NCBI GenBank assembly: GCA_905221605.1
Contig: CAJNDS010002504.1
Location: forward strand, 1-62,000
Direction of reading: 5' to 3'
Source: Symbiodinium natans
Lineage: Eukaryota; Sar; Dinophyceae; Suessiales; Symbiodiniaceae
Length of the DNA: 62,000 nucleotides
Part shown: positions 10,054-21,855 of the stretch, piece after piece
How positions within the stretch are numbered: the first letter of the stretch is position 1
Layout of the letters: each line of letters opens with the position of its first letter
Program-made: the position numbers and the translations under genes
Notes under the pieces: model-generated
Seen by the model: only the letters and a program-made list of their open reading frames with translations
Database searches by the model: none
Told to the model about the DNA's origin: nothing

Positions 10054-13000
10054 ATGAGGATTTTATTTCTCGTAGCCGTAGCGAGCTTTCTTGGGTGCCT
10101 GGGTCCCAAGTCCCAGGGTCCAGCCATGGATCAGAATCGAGGGTTTCGGGAAGTAGCGCCCCCCGATGAAGCTGAGCAGCATGCGCAGCGAAGTCAGCTA
10201 ACCATGAACAAGACCGGCAAGCGAAGCTACCAAAGAGCTTGTAAAGTTGCCCTGGCGAAGGGAGCAGCACTTTACAAAGGCCGACTTCTGACCGCTCAGG
10301 CTCTAGGAGCCCATGAAGACCAATTTGCAGTCTCTGAGAAGCCAGAGAAGCAATCTTTTCAGCCGATCAGACAGTATCACCACAAATTTGAAATTGAGGT
10401 TTTATCTTGGAACGCAGGTTCAATAACGAGTCGAGTTTGGAATGAGCTTCTGGCCATTTTGGCAACACCAGAATATCAGAACATCAAGCTTGTGCTGCTG
10501 CAAGAATCCCACTGGCAGCAGGACCAAACCTACAGCTCAGGTCCATGGTCAGTCCTCACCTGTGGCTCTGAGAGTAGACATAAAGCCGGCCTCGTTGTCC
10601 TTGTGCATCGATCCGTGGCCCAGCTCTCAGAGATTCGCAGCACCACCATAATTCCAGGGCACCTGCAGCATGTCATGATTCCTTGGCAGAGGTCTAGGAT
10701 CCATCTACTCAATCTGTATCAGCATGTTTGGGACTCCAAACTCTCCAAGTTGGACAATAGACGACGGAGGAAGGATGTGCTGAGTCAACTTGAGACTCGC
10801 CTTCGCAGAGTGCCTTTGAGAGACTTTATGCTTGTTGCCGGTGATTTCAACTCACATGCAGTCACAGAGCGTCCTTTCATTGGGCCCAGTGTGCCTCGCC
10901 GAGCCAGATTTGCCAATGCAGATGTTAGATCGCTCCCAGAACTGTGCAGATCTTGTGGGCTGACAGCGCTCAACACATGGGCCTCCAGCCATAAAAGCAC
11001 TTATGCAAACAGCGATGGCACATATGAGTCTCAAATTGATTTTCTGCTAGTTCGACTGCAGGATGCCCGGAGGCGGTCGAAGGAGGCTTCCTCCGATAAG
11101 AATTTTCCAGTTGCAGCGTACCGGGATGGCTCCAAGCACTTCCCGGTCAGAGCCAAACTGTTTGTTCCTCCATACAGTCCTCCCCCAAGCAAACCAAAGC
11201 CCTTTGATGCCACTGCACTTGATGCCAGCTTTAGACGAAAAGATGAAGACTGGCAGGCTTATTCCAAGCACCTAACAGCTGAAGTAGTCAAGAGTGTGGC
11301 TGAGCAGAACTCTTGGCAATCGATCGACAGGACGATGGTTCGAGTCACTGCTGAGCAATTTCCACCGCCTCGCAAGGCTCAGCCAGTTGCAGGGCCCATT
11401 CAGCAGGCTTACTGGACAAAGGTGCGCCAAATTCAGGAGCACAAGCGATCCGGTAATGGGCAGTCTCCTGAGTGCCAACAGCTAATCAGCGACATAAAGA
11501 CAGAGGCCCAATCTTTCAAAAAGTTGCAGAAGCAAAGAAAACTTGAAAAGCAGGAGAGGCTCCTTCTTCAAGCCCAAGAGGACAAGAGACAGCAGTCTCA
11601 CAAACTGTCCCAAGCCCTTAGAAAGCTGGCCCCATGGAAACCTGCTCAAAGGGTCAATCTCAGGGATTCAGCAGGTGAGCCCCTAGATGCGAAGGCCTCG
11701 GCAAGTGCGATGCGAGAGTATTCGAGTCACATCTTCTCCAAGGGATCTCCCCTGGATCCGGTGGCAGCCAGACCACGAGAGGCTGTCAATGCCTCGCAGG
11801 TGGCCGAGCAAATAAAAACAATTCCGGTGGGCAAGGCGGTTCCCAGCATGTCGGCCCCGGTCTCGGCCTGGAAGAGCTTAGCGCCTGAGGCTCATGTGAA
11901 GATCGCTGATCTGATAAACACAGAGGTTTCTCAGTCAGATATCTCACCGTACTTGAAGGACCCCAGAATTGCATGGATTCCAAAGCCGGGTAAGCCAGCT
12001 ACAGCTATGAAGAACTTGAGGCCCATAGGAGTAATAAGTGTTCCAGGCAAAGTGATTGCAGGTGCTGTCAAGACTCGCATAGCACCGGCACTGCAAGAGC
12101 GCTCACAGCTTGAGCCGCAGTTTGCATATATTCGGAAGCGAGGGGTGCGAGATGCCATTGCAAAAGCGTGTCAGCATCTGGATCTCGTGCAGGAAATGCG
12201 CCAAGAGCATCGCCGGGATATGCACAAGGCACAGCAAGGTCAGAGAAGGCTCCCATTGGCAGGGGCCTTAACAGTCTCCGTCGATCTGAGCAAAGCCTTT
12301 GACTCTGTCAACAGACAAGAGTTGCTTGAAGCCTTAGACAAGCTCAACATAGATCAAACCACTAAGGACTTTGTTGTACAACTCCACTCCTGTACATCGT
12401 ACAACATGGGCACTAATGGGCTTGAGTTCAGTGTTCCTACTTCTTCGGGAATAAAACAGGGATGTAAATTAGCTCCTGCATTGTGGTCTGCCTTAACCTT
12501 GCTAGTCATGGACAGGATGGAGAAGAAGTGGGGGCCTGGCAGCAGTCAGGCAAGAGATATACTCACTGTCTTCGCTGACGATTTTCTCCATCAGGAAACT
12601 TTTACAAGCTTTGCCGAACTGCAGCAGGTACTCACTCGGCTTGAAGCTTTGTTTCAATCCCTCGAGGAAGTCGGCCTTGAAGTCAATCCAGCGAAATCCA
12701 AGGCACTGCTCATGGTGCAAGGCACTCAGCAATCCCTCTTCCGCAAGCAATACACCAAACGATTAAAAAATCAGCTCCATTTGGTTCTTCCCTCGGGGCA
12801 TCAGATTCCGATTCATCATCAGCTGACCTATCTAGGAGTGCAACTAAGCTATGGTGCTTACAAGGATCAAACAGTAGACTACAGGATTTCTCAAGCCCAA
12901 GGCAAATTTGAGCTCCTTAGGAGTATCTTGTGCACGACGAAGGCCCTTGACGAGGCGAAGAAACTAGAGATCTGGCGAGTGTATGTCGAGTCTTCGCTCT

Positions 13001-14874
13001 TGCATGGCATAGTCTCCACGGGAATCACCCACACGGGACTGCAAAAGCTCCAGAGCAAATATTCTCGGATGCTCAGATCTATCTTTCAGCAGCATCAGCA
13101 TTTTAGTCGAATGGAAACCACAGAGCTGTTTGAGCACCACAAGATCCAAACTCCTCAGGAAGTTCTTCTCAGGCAAATGAGGAACTATCAGGATGCGATG
13201 GATGCTGCCAAGCCAACAGGCAACTTACAAACGATCCAAGAGTACCTGGGTCTACGCAGCCGGCTGATTAGCCAACAGCAGCTACTTCAATCCATGCAAT
13301 TGGCTCTGGCCGAAGAAGATCATGCAGTGCCCTGTTCGCTATGTGATAGAAGTTTCTCTAGCAACAAGGGATTGCAGCATCATACACTAGTGAAGCATGG
13401 AGGCCAAAGAGCAAACCAGTTGGGCCCTAAATTCCAAGTCTTCGCACATAGTCTGCAGGGACTCCCGCAATGTGCAGCATGTCACAAACAGCTGCGCACA
13501 ATGCATCAGCTTCGCAGACATGTTGAATCGGGAACATGTTCAAAGCTTCCAGAGCTGAGGGAGCGATCATCGTCCTGCTCAGGAGCGGAGAGCACAGCCT
13601 TGCTGCTCCAACCAAGTGTTCAGGATCAATTGAAAAGAGACCCTGACCTGCTTCTCAAAAAGGCTCATGTGACCAAGCACTTGCGGGCTTACTGCAGCCT
13701 CTGTGGGCAGTTCATTGTCGGTCACAAGGGCGTCAAACAGCACATTCAGAAAGCGCACCAGGCTTTCTGGGCAGGGGCCTCAGACTCAGTCTATGCCAAC
13801 ATGCGCACACATAAGAGACTGCTTCATAAAAAGGAGGAATGCAGATATTGTGGAATGATGGTTGACGCTCCGGTTCGCCACGCGGACCAGTGTGTAGTCC
13901 TGCTGCAGGTCTATGCCATGAGTGCAGCAATGAAAAAGTCTACCGACCCACACATAGAATATGGCACTGTGACGTCGGAACTTGGGATTCGTGCGCAGGA
14001 GGGTTCCTCCCAGGAGGCTTCCTCCACCAGTAGGATTCGGTCTCACCAGGCACCAGCAAGCTCCCAGCGAGACGCACCAGCAGAGGGGAGACCTTCGTCA
14101 GTGCCCGTCACAGCCTGGTCTCTGGCCTATCATAATCCGCATCAACTGTGCTATGCACACACAGTAGTGCATATCCTTGCCTCGCTTGCATCAGAGGGTA
14201 TTCTTTCTGATCCATATCTGAGACAAATATTGACGGAAATTGACGCAGTAGGGGGTCGTTCTTCTAGTGTGGATGTTCGTAGGCTGCGACAGCTACGTCC
14301 TCTGCTGACGGGATGGCGATTCAGACCCAGGCAAGAAGATGCATCCCAGTTTCTAGCACATATCATTCAGAGATCCCATGTGCTTTCAGCAGATGTTTGG
14401 GAAGCGAGGGTTCAAATCACAGCACCCGTGGAAAGAATCAGCGTAGAGGATAGAGGGGGTTTGATTCTTTTCTTGCCTGACCCACCAGATGGCCTCTCCA
14501 CACTACAGCAAGCCATTTCTCAGTGGGCGCACAGGGGGAGCACCTATGGGCTACTCCCGGGAGTGAACCTGGTTTGCATTCAGATCCAAAGGTTTGAGCA
14601 CTTGGAGAAAACAAATCGGCCTCAAGTTTTAGACACAACTCTGGAGCTTCCAGAGTTTATAGATAATGGCACGACAACCGCTGTGGTCAGCTTTCGACTA
14701 TATGCATTCATCATTCATCTAGGAGATGATTGGAGATCTGGGCATTATAGGACAGGTTTTTTGAGAGAAGAAGTGGCGTATCTCGCAGATGATGACCGCT
14801 CACCACGGCGAACTACGCTCCTCTCGGATCAAATTTGCCAGGGATCGTATTTGGCTTTCTACGTAAGGGTCTAG
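10054..14874 (+). CDS. Retrotransposon polyprotein: EEP endonuclease, RT, zinc fingers, USP-like protease
   Basis: This 1606-residue protein is expected to nick target DNA and reverse-transcribe its own RNA. The EEP endonuclease occupies about residues 110-365, with candidate catalytic E151 (QES), D264 and N266 (GDFN), D329 (QIDF) and H362 (SKHFPV). A Lys/Arg/Gln/Glu-rich helix lies near 480-525. RT motifs are D744 (VDLSKAFD), residues 797-808 (SSGIKQGCKLAP) and D842/D843 (FADDF). Zinc-finger-like modules are C1094/C1097/H1110/H1115, C1140/C1143/H1156/C1162, C1214/C1217/H1230/H1235 and C1263/C1266/H1276/C1280. A USP-like domain ends the protein: C1366 (HQLCY), QRF at 1512-1514, H1564 (SGHY), then Asp residues at 1579-1581. 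ATG 10054 directly follows the element 5' end; an alternative ATG is at 10126. The hydrophobic first 17 residues resemble a signal peptide, probably by chance. Confidence 0.93.
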   Translation: MRILFLVAVASFLGCLGPKSQGPAMDQNRGFREVAPPDEAEQHAQRSQLTMNKTGKRSYQRACKVALAKGAALYKGRLLTAQALGAHEDQFAVSEKPEKQSFQPIRQYHHKFEIEVLSWNAGSITSRVWNELLAILATPEYQNIKLVLLQESHWQQDQTYSSGPWSVLTCGSESRHKAGLVVLVHRSVAQLSEIRSTTIIPGHLQHVMIPWQRSRIHLLNLYQHVWDSKLSKLDNRRRRKDVLSQLETRLRRVPLRDFMLVAGDFNSHAVTERPFIGPSVPRRARFANADVRSLPELCRSCGLTALNTWASSHKSTYANSDGTYESQIDFLLVRLQDARRRSKEASSDKNFPVAAYRDGSKHFPVRAKLFVPPYSPPPSKPKPFDATALDASFRRKDEDWQAYSKHLTAEVVKSVAEQNSWQSIDRTMVRVTAEQFPPPRKAQPVAGPIQQAYWTKVRQIQEHKRSGNGQSPECQQLISDIKTEAQSFKKLQKQRKLEKQERLLLQAQEDKRQQSHKLSQALRKLAPWKPAQRVNLRDSAGEPLDAKASASAMREYSSHIFSKGSPLDPVAARPREAVNASQVAEQIKTIPVGKAVPSMSAPVSAWKSLAPEAHVKIADLINTEVSQSDISPYLKDPRIAWIPKPGKPATAMKNLRPIGVISVPGKVIAGAVKTRIAPALQERSQLEPQFAYIRKRGVRDAIAKACQHLDLVQEMRQEHRRDMHKAQQGQRRLPLAGALTVSVDLSKAFDSVNRQELLEALDKLNIDQTTKDFVVQLHSCTSYNMGTNGLEFSVPTSSGIKQGCKLAPALWSALTLLVMDRMEKKWGPGSSQARDILTVFADDFLHQETFTSFAELQQVLTRLEALFQSLEEVGLEVNPAKSKALLMVQGTQQSLFRKQYTKRLKNQLHLVLPSGHQIPIHHQLTYLGVQLSYGAYKDQTVDYRISQAQGKFELLRSILCTTKALDEAKKLEIWRVYVESSLLHGIVSTGITHTGLQKLQSKYSRMLRSIFQQHQHFSRMETTELFEHHKIQTPQEVLLRQMRNYQDAMDAAKPTGNLQTIQEYLGLRSRLISQQQLLQSMQLALAEEDHAVPCSLCDRSFSSNKGLQHHTLVKHGGQRANQLGPKFQVFAHSLQGLPQCAACHKQLRTMHQLRRHVESGTCSKLPELRERSSSCSGAESTALLLQPSVQDQLKRDPDLLLKKAHVTKHLRAYCSLCGQFIVGHKGVKQHIQKAHQAFWAGASDSVYANMRTHKRLLHKKEECRYCGMMVDAPVRHADQCVVLLQVYAMSAAMKKSTDPHIEYGTVTSELGIRAQEGSSQEASSTSRIRSHQAPASSQRDAPAEGRPSSVPVTAWSLAYHNPHQLCYAHTVVHILASLASEGILSDPYLRQILTEIDAVGGRSSSVDVRRLRQLRPLLTGWRFRPRQEDASQFLAHIIQRSHVLSADVWEARVQITAPVERISVEDRGGLILFLPDPPDGLSTLQQAISQWAHRGSTYGLLPGVNLVCIQIQRFEHLEKTNRPQVLDTTLELPEFIDNGTTTAVVSFRLYAFIIHLGDDWRSGHYRTGFLREEVAYLADDDRSPRRTTLLSDQICQGSYLAFYVRV
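11082..11094. repeat. GGAGGCTTCCTCC palindrome inside the endonuclease coding region
   Basis: The element-specific palindrome also occurs in copy 3 within the endonuclease domain, between the QIDF and SKHFPV boxes. The matching place in copy 2 (about 4822-4834) reads GGAGGCCTACTCG, with two substitutions. The encoded residues change from Tyr-Ser to Ser-Ser without harm to the frame. Confidence 0.7.
13998..14025. repeat. GGAGG/CCTCC palindrome pair before the USP-like domain of copy 3
   Basis: GGAGGGTTCCTCC followed by GGAGGCTTCCTCC lies in frame in the hinge between zinc fingers and protease domain. Near-identity to copy 2 begins within this motif and continues to the end of the 3' UTR. Confidence 0.8.
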
Positions 14875-16288
14875 CTCGCTCTACCTTCGCATGCGGAGGT
14901 TTCCTCCGGAGGCTTCCTCCGCAGCAGTGTTCTTTCTTCTTAAAGTAGACCTATCTGCCTGCTGTTGCCTAAGGCAACTCGGCATGAACGCTGCCCTGCG
15001 CGCAATAAAGCCATGATCTCGTGCTAAGATGTATAGTCTCTTGCGTGAAACTTTCACATGCGGAGGTTTCCTCCGGAGGCTTCCTCCCCGGTAGTGTTTC
15101 TCACAGTAGACCGTTCTGCCTGCTGTAGCTTAAGGCCAAGCTGACCCATTCTTGTCCCTGAACCTGAAGCATCTGAAAGAGCCCTGCGCGCACTTCAGAA
15201 CATGTGAGGTCTCCTCCAGGTCGGTGGGTTCAGCTTAGGGTCACTGTTTCGGATGCAACCTTGCCTTGTCGCAGCGCTGGCCCCGAGAGCCGTGCAAGGT
15301 GTCCCAGGTCAGGTGCTTCCCTCTTCGCAAAGTACTCGTGCCTATGTGAGACCTCCTCGTTAAGTTCGGTCAGTTGGGGTCACATTTTCTCGACCAGGAA
15401 TGCAATTTTGCCCTGTCGCAGCGCTGGCCCCAGGAGCCGCGCAAGGCGTCCCAGGTCAGGCTTCGCAAACTTAGCTACCCTGCCTCCAACTTGGGCATCC
15501 TTCTTGGAACGTGCAAAGCCGCCTTGGTGCGCTCTGCCTACGGCCCTCTGCCAGTTGTTTAGCGTTACCTGTGTGAGACGTCACTAGACAGGAACGCTGA
15601 GTGTCGGCCTCACCAGAGGTACGGCTCGCTAAACAGCTGGTGCGTGGGTGCTGGACGCAGTGACTCACAGTAGGGTGTCGGGGTAGCCGCGCTTATTTTT
15701 CACTCTTTTGCAGTGCTGAGTACTTGATATCGGAGGCTGCCTCCGTGCCAACTTCATTTCTTCATTGATTCATTGCATCAGATTAGGAGGTTTCCTCCTG
15801 AATATCCTTAAGTACTCTGCCAAAGCAGATTCAGTATAGCAGGTAGTGAGACCTGGCAATCTGGAGGAAGCGATCCTCTCGAAGTCCAAAAGGCCGGACT
15901 GTGAAATAAAAAAGGCGGGTGAGACCTTCTATATCACACTTGCCCGCCTTAATCACACCAAACTCAGCTAGCGCACAGCTATAGCCTGCAACACAACATC
16001 GGGGCCAGCCGGCACTGCAGCAGTCGCGGGTGCAGGTGAGCCAGTAGGAGGCGGTCGTAGGGTGTCCAGCCAGCACAGCGCTATCGCAGCCCTGAGGGGC
16101 GGATGCATTCCACATACTCGAACATAGCTGTGCACAACAATCCTTTCAGCAGCCCTGAGGGGCGTGAAGTACGAACTAGCAAAGACTGCTGGAGCTCCCA
16201 AGGCGGATACAGAGTAGCCGACGTGCCGAGGATCCAAAGTGATCAGAGGTCCACATGCTGATTCTGGCAGTGAGTGCAATGCAAAATG
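14875..16288 (+). other. 3' UTR of retroelement copy 3
   Basis: Same layout as in copies 1 and 2: palindrome clusters just after the stop and near 15060-15088, an internally duplicated segment, the stem-loop (about 15912-15950) and the twice-repeated CCCTGAGGGGCG block. The last conserved bases before the tail are GTGCAATGCAAAATG, as in copy 1. Confidence 0.8.
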
Positions 16289-16795
<507 letters not shown>

Positions 16796-18299
16796 CCCAT
16801 CCTTGGTGTGGGGCTGTTAAATTCTGAGTTCTCCTCGTCCCGTCCTCGTGCAGGGAAAAATCCCACCCAGAGAGCCCGCAGAGAGTATGATAGGAGCGTC
16901 CCTAGCTACTGTCCCCACTCCGTATCCCGGAGCGCTCAACCCGAACAACCACTTAATTTTCATGCATGCACCCTTCAGCCCTCAACCCCGCATGACATGT
17001 AGATTGGGGCATGGGGCGCAATTTGGCCCCCAAATCAATCGCTCGTGTAAAAACAACTTGCTGCTCCACCACTTGTCTAGCCGCTGCTTTCAAGTCCTTC
17101 AGACTCTGGAGACTTTCTTTGCCCTGAAGCCTGCGCGGCCAACAAAGATCAAGCATTGAGCCAAGCGGCATCGTTCTCATTCGGGTGCAGCGCAAGTCCA
17201 AGCGGCTCGTCTTCAGACGTTCCTCAGGACTCATGCTGATGCTTGAACTAAAAGTAACTAAAATCCGCTTCAATGCGTGGGACCACGGCAGCAGAGATGT
17301 ACAAAGAAACCCATGGGAGCACCGAAAAACGCGCGGCCATGCCTGGGCCTAGGCGACGTGGAACCGGCCTCCGTGTTAAGATATCTTGTGTTAGGTGGCT
17401 GCAGTCGACTACCATCTGCGCGAATGGAACCGACTCCCACACCCATAATCCTTGGCCCTCAAAGATGTCTCCTCATGGGGTTGTTGTGACTAGGGAAAGG
17501 AGCATCTCTAGAATTCTTAACCGCAGTTCTTTGCCAAGAGTCGAAGAGCAATGCGCAACACAAGGGGCCGTTCGAAAGTGAGATTGACTGCAGTTGAGCG
17601 AGTCATCCTCAGCTTTGCTACGAACTCTTCCACTTTCAGGGTCAAAGCTACACTCTTGAACAATACTGATGTCCGGAGCACTTCGTGAAAGGCCTTCAGT
17701 GGAGGAAGTGTAGCGTTCCGACATGTCGTGCATACAGTGCGCACTGAGCATATGAAGCATGTCCGTGTCAAGCTGGAACAAGTGTTTTAACAAGCGCTTC
17801 TGGCTTCTGGGCATTGCTACCTCTGTACCTTATAACTTATAACTTGGTTTGTTCTTGCCAGACGCCACTTCCCGCAATGCTGGTCGACACTTGTCATGTT
17901 CATGTCCGCATGGAGCCAGGCAATACGAGCGAGAAAACTGTAGCCACATGTAGCCAACTCCAGACCAGTTGCAGCTCTGCCATGAACTCGGTGCTGCTGC
18001 CGGGCTTCCTGTCGAACAGTCGTGGCTTCCACAAAACTTGCGGAATTGGGAGCTTTTTGCACAGAGCTCTTGCGCTTGCTGAGGTTATGTGGTTGCCACA
18101 ACGAACAACTCTGCTCCCTCACTCACTTCCTTTGGGTCAGCAAATCTCGTTGCAGAGTTTGCGCCCCGGAAGCCAGAGCTGAAACCTTGCGACTTCGACC
18201 TTTCGCTCTACATGTTTTGAGGGTGCGCTCAGCGGCTATCTCAGTTGTACCAGCAGCACAGCCAAAGCTGAAATGTGTTTAACTCCGAGGCAGTTTAAG
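16796..18299. other. Unique flank of the retroelement array; weak coding-like patches
   Basis: No recognisable gene. Two minus-strand patches read like protein, about 17000-17240 and 17520-17710 (the latter Leu-rich, ending in a stop near 17517), but neither has a known domain or a convincing exon boundary. They could be exons of a minus-strand gene or chance. Confidence 0.25.
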
Positions 18300-18990
18300 T
18301 TAGCTCTTCGTAGGTAGTTGCAACCAACCACAGCTTGGTGAGCGCAAGAAAAAAAGATAAGAAAAAGAAGACCAAAAACTAGATCAAAGATACGTGTTGC
18401 TGTATGAAAAAGAAAAGACAACCATAAAAAGAATGTTCAAGCGAGACTGCGAAATTCTTTAATCTGCAAACAAAGAAAAAGGATAAAGAGAATGAGCACA
18501 GGGCGACGAACATAATATTGCGAAACTCAAAATTAATAAACGCACTTCCTGAAGATATAGCGGCATTCGATAGAAGTGTGCTAGCAAAGGTTCATTCACC
18601 AGGATCTGGGAGATAGAAAGCTTCTCCAAGCCACATCCCCAAAGCTTTACAAGAAAATAAAAGATGCCCAAAAGAACGACACAAATAATAGACCTTCAGA
18701 AACTAGAAGACCCCTAAGAAGGAGAACCAAGATTATTCACATATATTCTTCTAAGTGGATTCCCTTAATCTACCTCTAGACCAAAAATGAAAACTATAAA
18801 TGTATCATACTGTATCCACATAGAAGGAAAAGATGGTCAGTGTAAGAAAGTAATCTATGAGAAGTGAATTCCAGTCCAACAATGAAGACTAAATCCTGTA
18901 TAAATAAACAGTCTTGAAATACGAGCAAAAAATAATAGCCACGAACCATGAATAGGAAAACGAGATGAATCTGATGCAACTTCTAGTTGC
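18300..18990. other. AT-rich island
   Basis: About 0.7 kb that is visibly richer in A and T than either flank, with many short A-runs on the + strand and no open frame of note. No repeat units or retroelement motifs were recognised. Confidence 0.5.
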
Positions 18991-21657
18991 TTAGACTTCC
19001 TCAGGGGCCTATGTGTCGGGATCCAGTCCTTCTCGGTAGTGCACTGCCAAAATCTCCCACGGTGCAAGAAACTACTCTGGTCCTGCCTCTCTACGGAATT
19101 TCGAATGCAACGCACGTGATTCTCCAGCTAACCATCCCTTGTTGAACCCGGCTTTCTACCCTCCGAACCAAGCTGGGAAAAACTCCAAAGCCCAACAAGC
19201 TGCCCATCGATGAACAGCAGCCGATGTCTAGGCTTCACCTGCAGCGAAGCCCATCGCAGGCCGCTTCATCATTACAAGAGTCATGGCTGAGCCGCTCAGA
19301 AAAATCAAGGCCACAAGGTACTAGTTACCAGTGGCTCTGAGTCCCCACTGGATCCCGAAAAACCACCAACTGCGCCGGGGAACAGCATTGTTCTTGCTGG
19401 TCGCATTCCACCTCGGTGCTTTCCGCTCTCTCAAACTGCTTTACACCTAAAAGACGAATTGAATCAGGAAAGTTGAGCCCTCTACCTGCCCGCGGCGCAC
19501 CGTACAGATCTCCAACACCGTAACTTACGTAACACAAAGCCCTAAACTCTTAACCCTGAACTGCCTGAGCCCACTCTGTCACTGCTCACAGAACAAGCTG
19601 AGCCACTCTTTGAGCACCCCATCGGCGACAGACTTTACAAGGCAAACCTGCTGTCGCCAGCTTCTCGCATGACACGTCGGGGTTTCCCAAGGTTGCTTCA
19701 CAGTCGGTCTTCATCTGTTCTTTCCCTCCCTACGGCATGTGACAGCATGTCTATACTGCGTCAATCTTCTTGACCTAAGACGGGTGATGCCTGGACGGAA
19801 CATGTGCCCAGGCGTGTTTGCGTGAACGACAGTGGAATGCTGCATGACTGATATTTGGCTGCTGTATTTAATGGTCGGATTTTTTGTTGCCGTTTGCTGC
19901 GTCCTGACATTTGCGTTTCCTGCTAAGCAGGCATGTTTACGCCAGTACTGGAAACACAAACTGCCGGTTTCACAGGCCAAGGGCTGTGCTGACGATCTTT
20001 CACTTGCTGCATGTACAACCTCTGATTCAAACAGTTCGTTGCTTCCACTCTGATCACCTAGTCTCAGTCCTGTACAACACGCAACCTTGCGCATGCCTTC
20101 TCGTCGGAGTTGTCGAGAACCAAACCGATCCGGTTTTCCCGATTGCAGTTGAGGTGCCTTTGGGGCATCATGTAAGCACCAGGCCCCGAGTGCTGACTAG
20201 CATGTCCCCACATGTGCAAGCTGACAGGCATGCCAAGCTGCACAAGCACGTACAAACACATCCAGACAGTACCCAGGGTTAGACTGCATCCTTTGTGTTC
20301 TCCCAGCACGAAGTGGTGCTTTTGCCATGAGACCCCGCCCAGCTACAGCACCTCTTGGGCTCCGACACTTCGAAGAGCTGTGCATCATCCACCTCTGTAG
20401 CTGCCGAGCCGGTGGACCTTAGCTTCCATGAAGGTTTGAAGGCTTTTCGGGTGATGTTGAAACTGTTTTTGTGAGCACGGCCATGTTGAACGCAATCAAG
20501 GAGCCTGCTTCGTCTCTGTTTTCTGTGCAACCGAGAATTGTAGACTCACAGCGCATGGCTGAAAAGCACGAGGATCCTCATGGATTTCGATAGCTAGAGT
20601 AGTCAGTGTCACTCCCTAGCTCCCTTGACTTTGAAGACATTCTCTGGGGCGCGTGCAGGAGTGATCTGTGTGACAGGCGTGCTGATCCGTGCGCCCTTGG
20701 CGGGGAGGCCGGAAAAGGCCGAAAGCCGGTAAACCAGTGGCCTTTTTCATCCCTAAGCATCACATCCTCAACTTCACCGTGGTCCCAGACAGCAAGTCAA
20801 CCAGCCAAAAACTCTGAAGACATCAGACCACGAGCACGTGTAGTCGGCTTGAACAAGCTGGGACGTCTAGAGGCGCTTTTTGTTCGAGCAAGCTCGAGCG
20901 CTGCATACATTCCCACAAAGTTCTAGCATCTATGTGTCAGTTCTTCGCCCAGCCTTCGTTTCCACTATCTTCCATTGTGCTATAGAAACGATGTCTTATT
21001 CAGCTATCGTGCATCCCACCCTCGCAGTCTATCTTTATGTAGAGGCAGGCAGCCCGCGCACTACACCGCTTACATTGGCCACTTGCATCTGTTGAGGCTA
21101 GTCAGTGACCTCATATGAAGCGGCTTGCGGATTGGGATGAACGATAACGGGGCGACATGAGTTCTTGCGAAAGGAACTTGTGAGCTCAGACAGACAACTG
21201 CCAAGATGCGAGACCTCTTCGCCCATGCCTTCAGAGGCCTGCAGGGAAGTACAGCTCGCAACAGGTTTGGGATAATATCCTATTATGTCGAAGCTTGGTT
21301 AGGGGCATTGAGGGGCAGAGCTTTGCTTTAGCGTGCGATCTTGGCGGTACATCACTACGCGACGTCACAGAAACAGCCGGAATTGCCAAGTCCGACCCAA
21401 GCTGACTCACAAGCGGATGTGTAGGTATCAAGGTGGCCTCATCTGCAACCCCGCTTTGGCAGCAGGCGCCCATGGCAACAACGTCACCCCTTCAATCCAA
21501 AAAGAACTCTTAACAGGATGATGATTCTACTGCACTCTGAGCCCTCTGCAAAGCTTCCGAAACCTTCAAGCCTACCTTGAGGAGCTGATTCTGCTCTGGG
21601 GAACTGGTTGAGGGCCCAGGGCTGCATTATGGGTGAGACAATGCGATGCTGCTTGGG

Positions 21658-21855
21658 TCAGAAAAAAGAGTCCACTGTTGCAGCTGTGAGCCAGAACACG
21701 CGCATGGGGGCCCTTTGCTCGGTGTCGGCCCAAGCTGTGTGGCCCTTAGTCCGTAAAGGGCGCATGACCAGGTCCTTGAGCGCAGCTCCTGCATAGCTAG
21801 GCAGACACTCATTGACGCGTTCGTGGTCCAGAAGCGCTTCAAGACATTTCAAAAC
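21658..21855 (-). CDS. Possible terminal exon, unknown protein
   Basis: A minus-strand frame of 65 codons ends in a TGA at 21658-21660. A possible acceptor AG lies at 21857-21856 (on the minus strand ...CCTGAG before GTTTTG). The translation is helical with a good mix of charged and aliphatic residues (for example EVLKCLEALLDHERV). I do not recognise the family, and no partner exon was fixed. Confidence 0.28.
   Translation of the reverse strand, partial: VLKCLEALLDHERVNECLPSYAGAALKDLVMRPLRTKGHTAWADTEQRAPMRVFWLTAATVDSFF

Noticed and set aside
10054-10110. Signal peptide at the start of the retroelement protein
   Set aside because: The hydrophobic start follows directly from the 5'-end sequence, and a secreted endonuclease-RT makes no sense. 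The in-frame ATG at 10126 would omit it.
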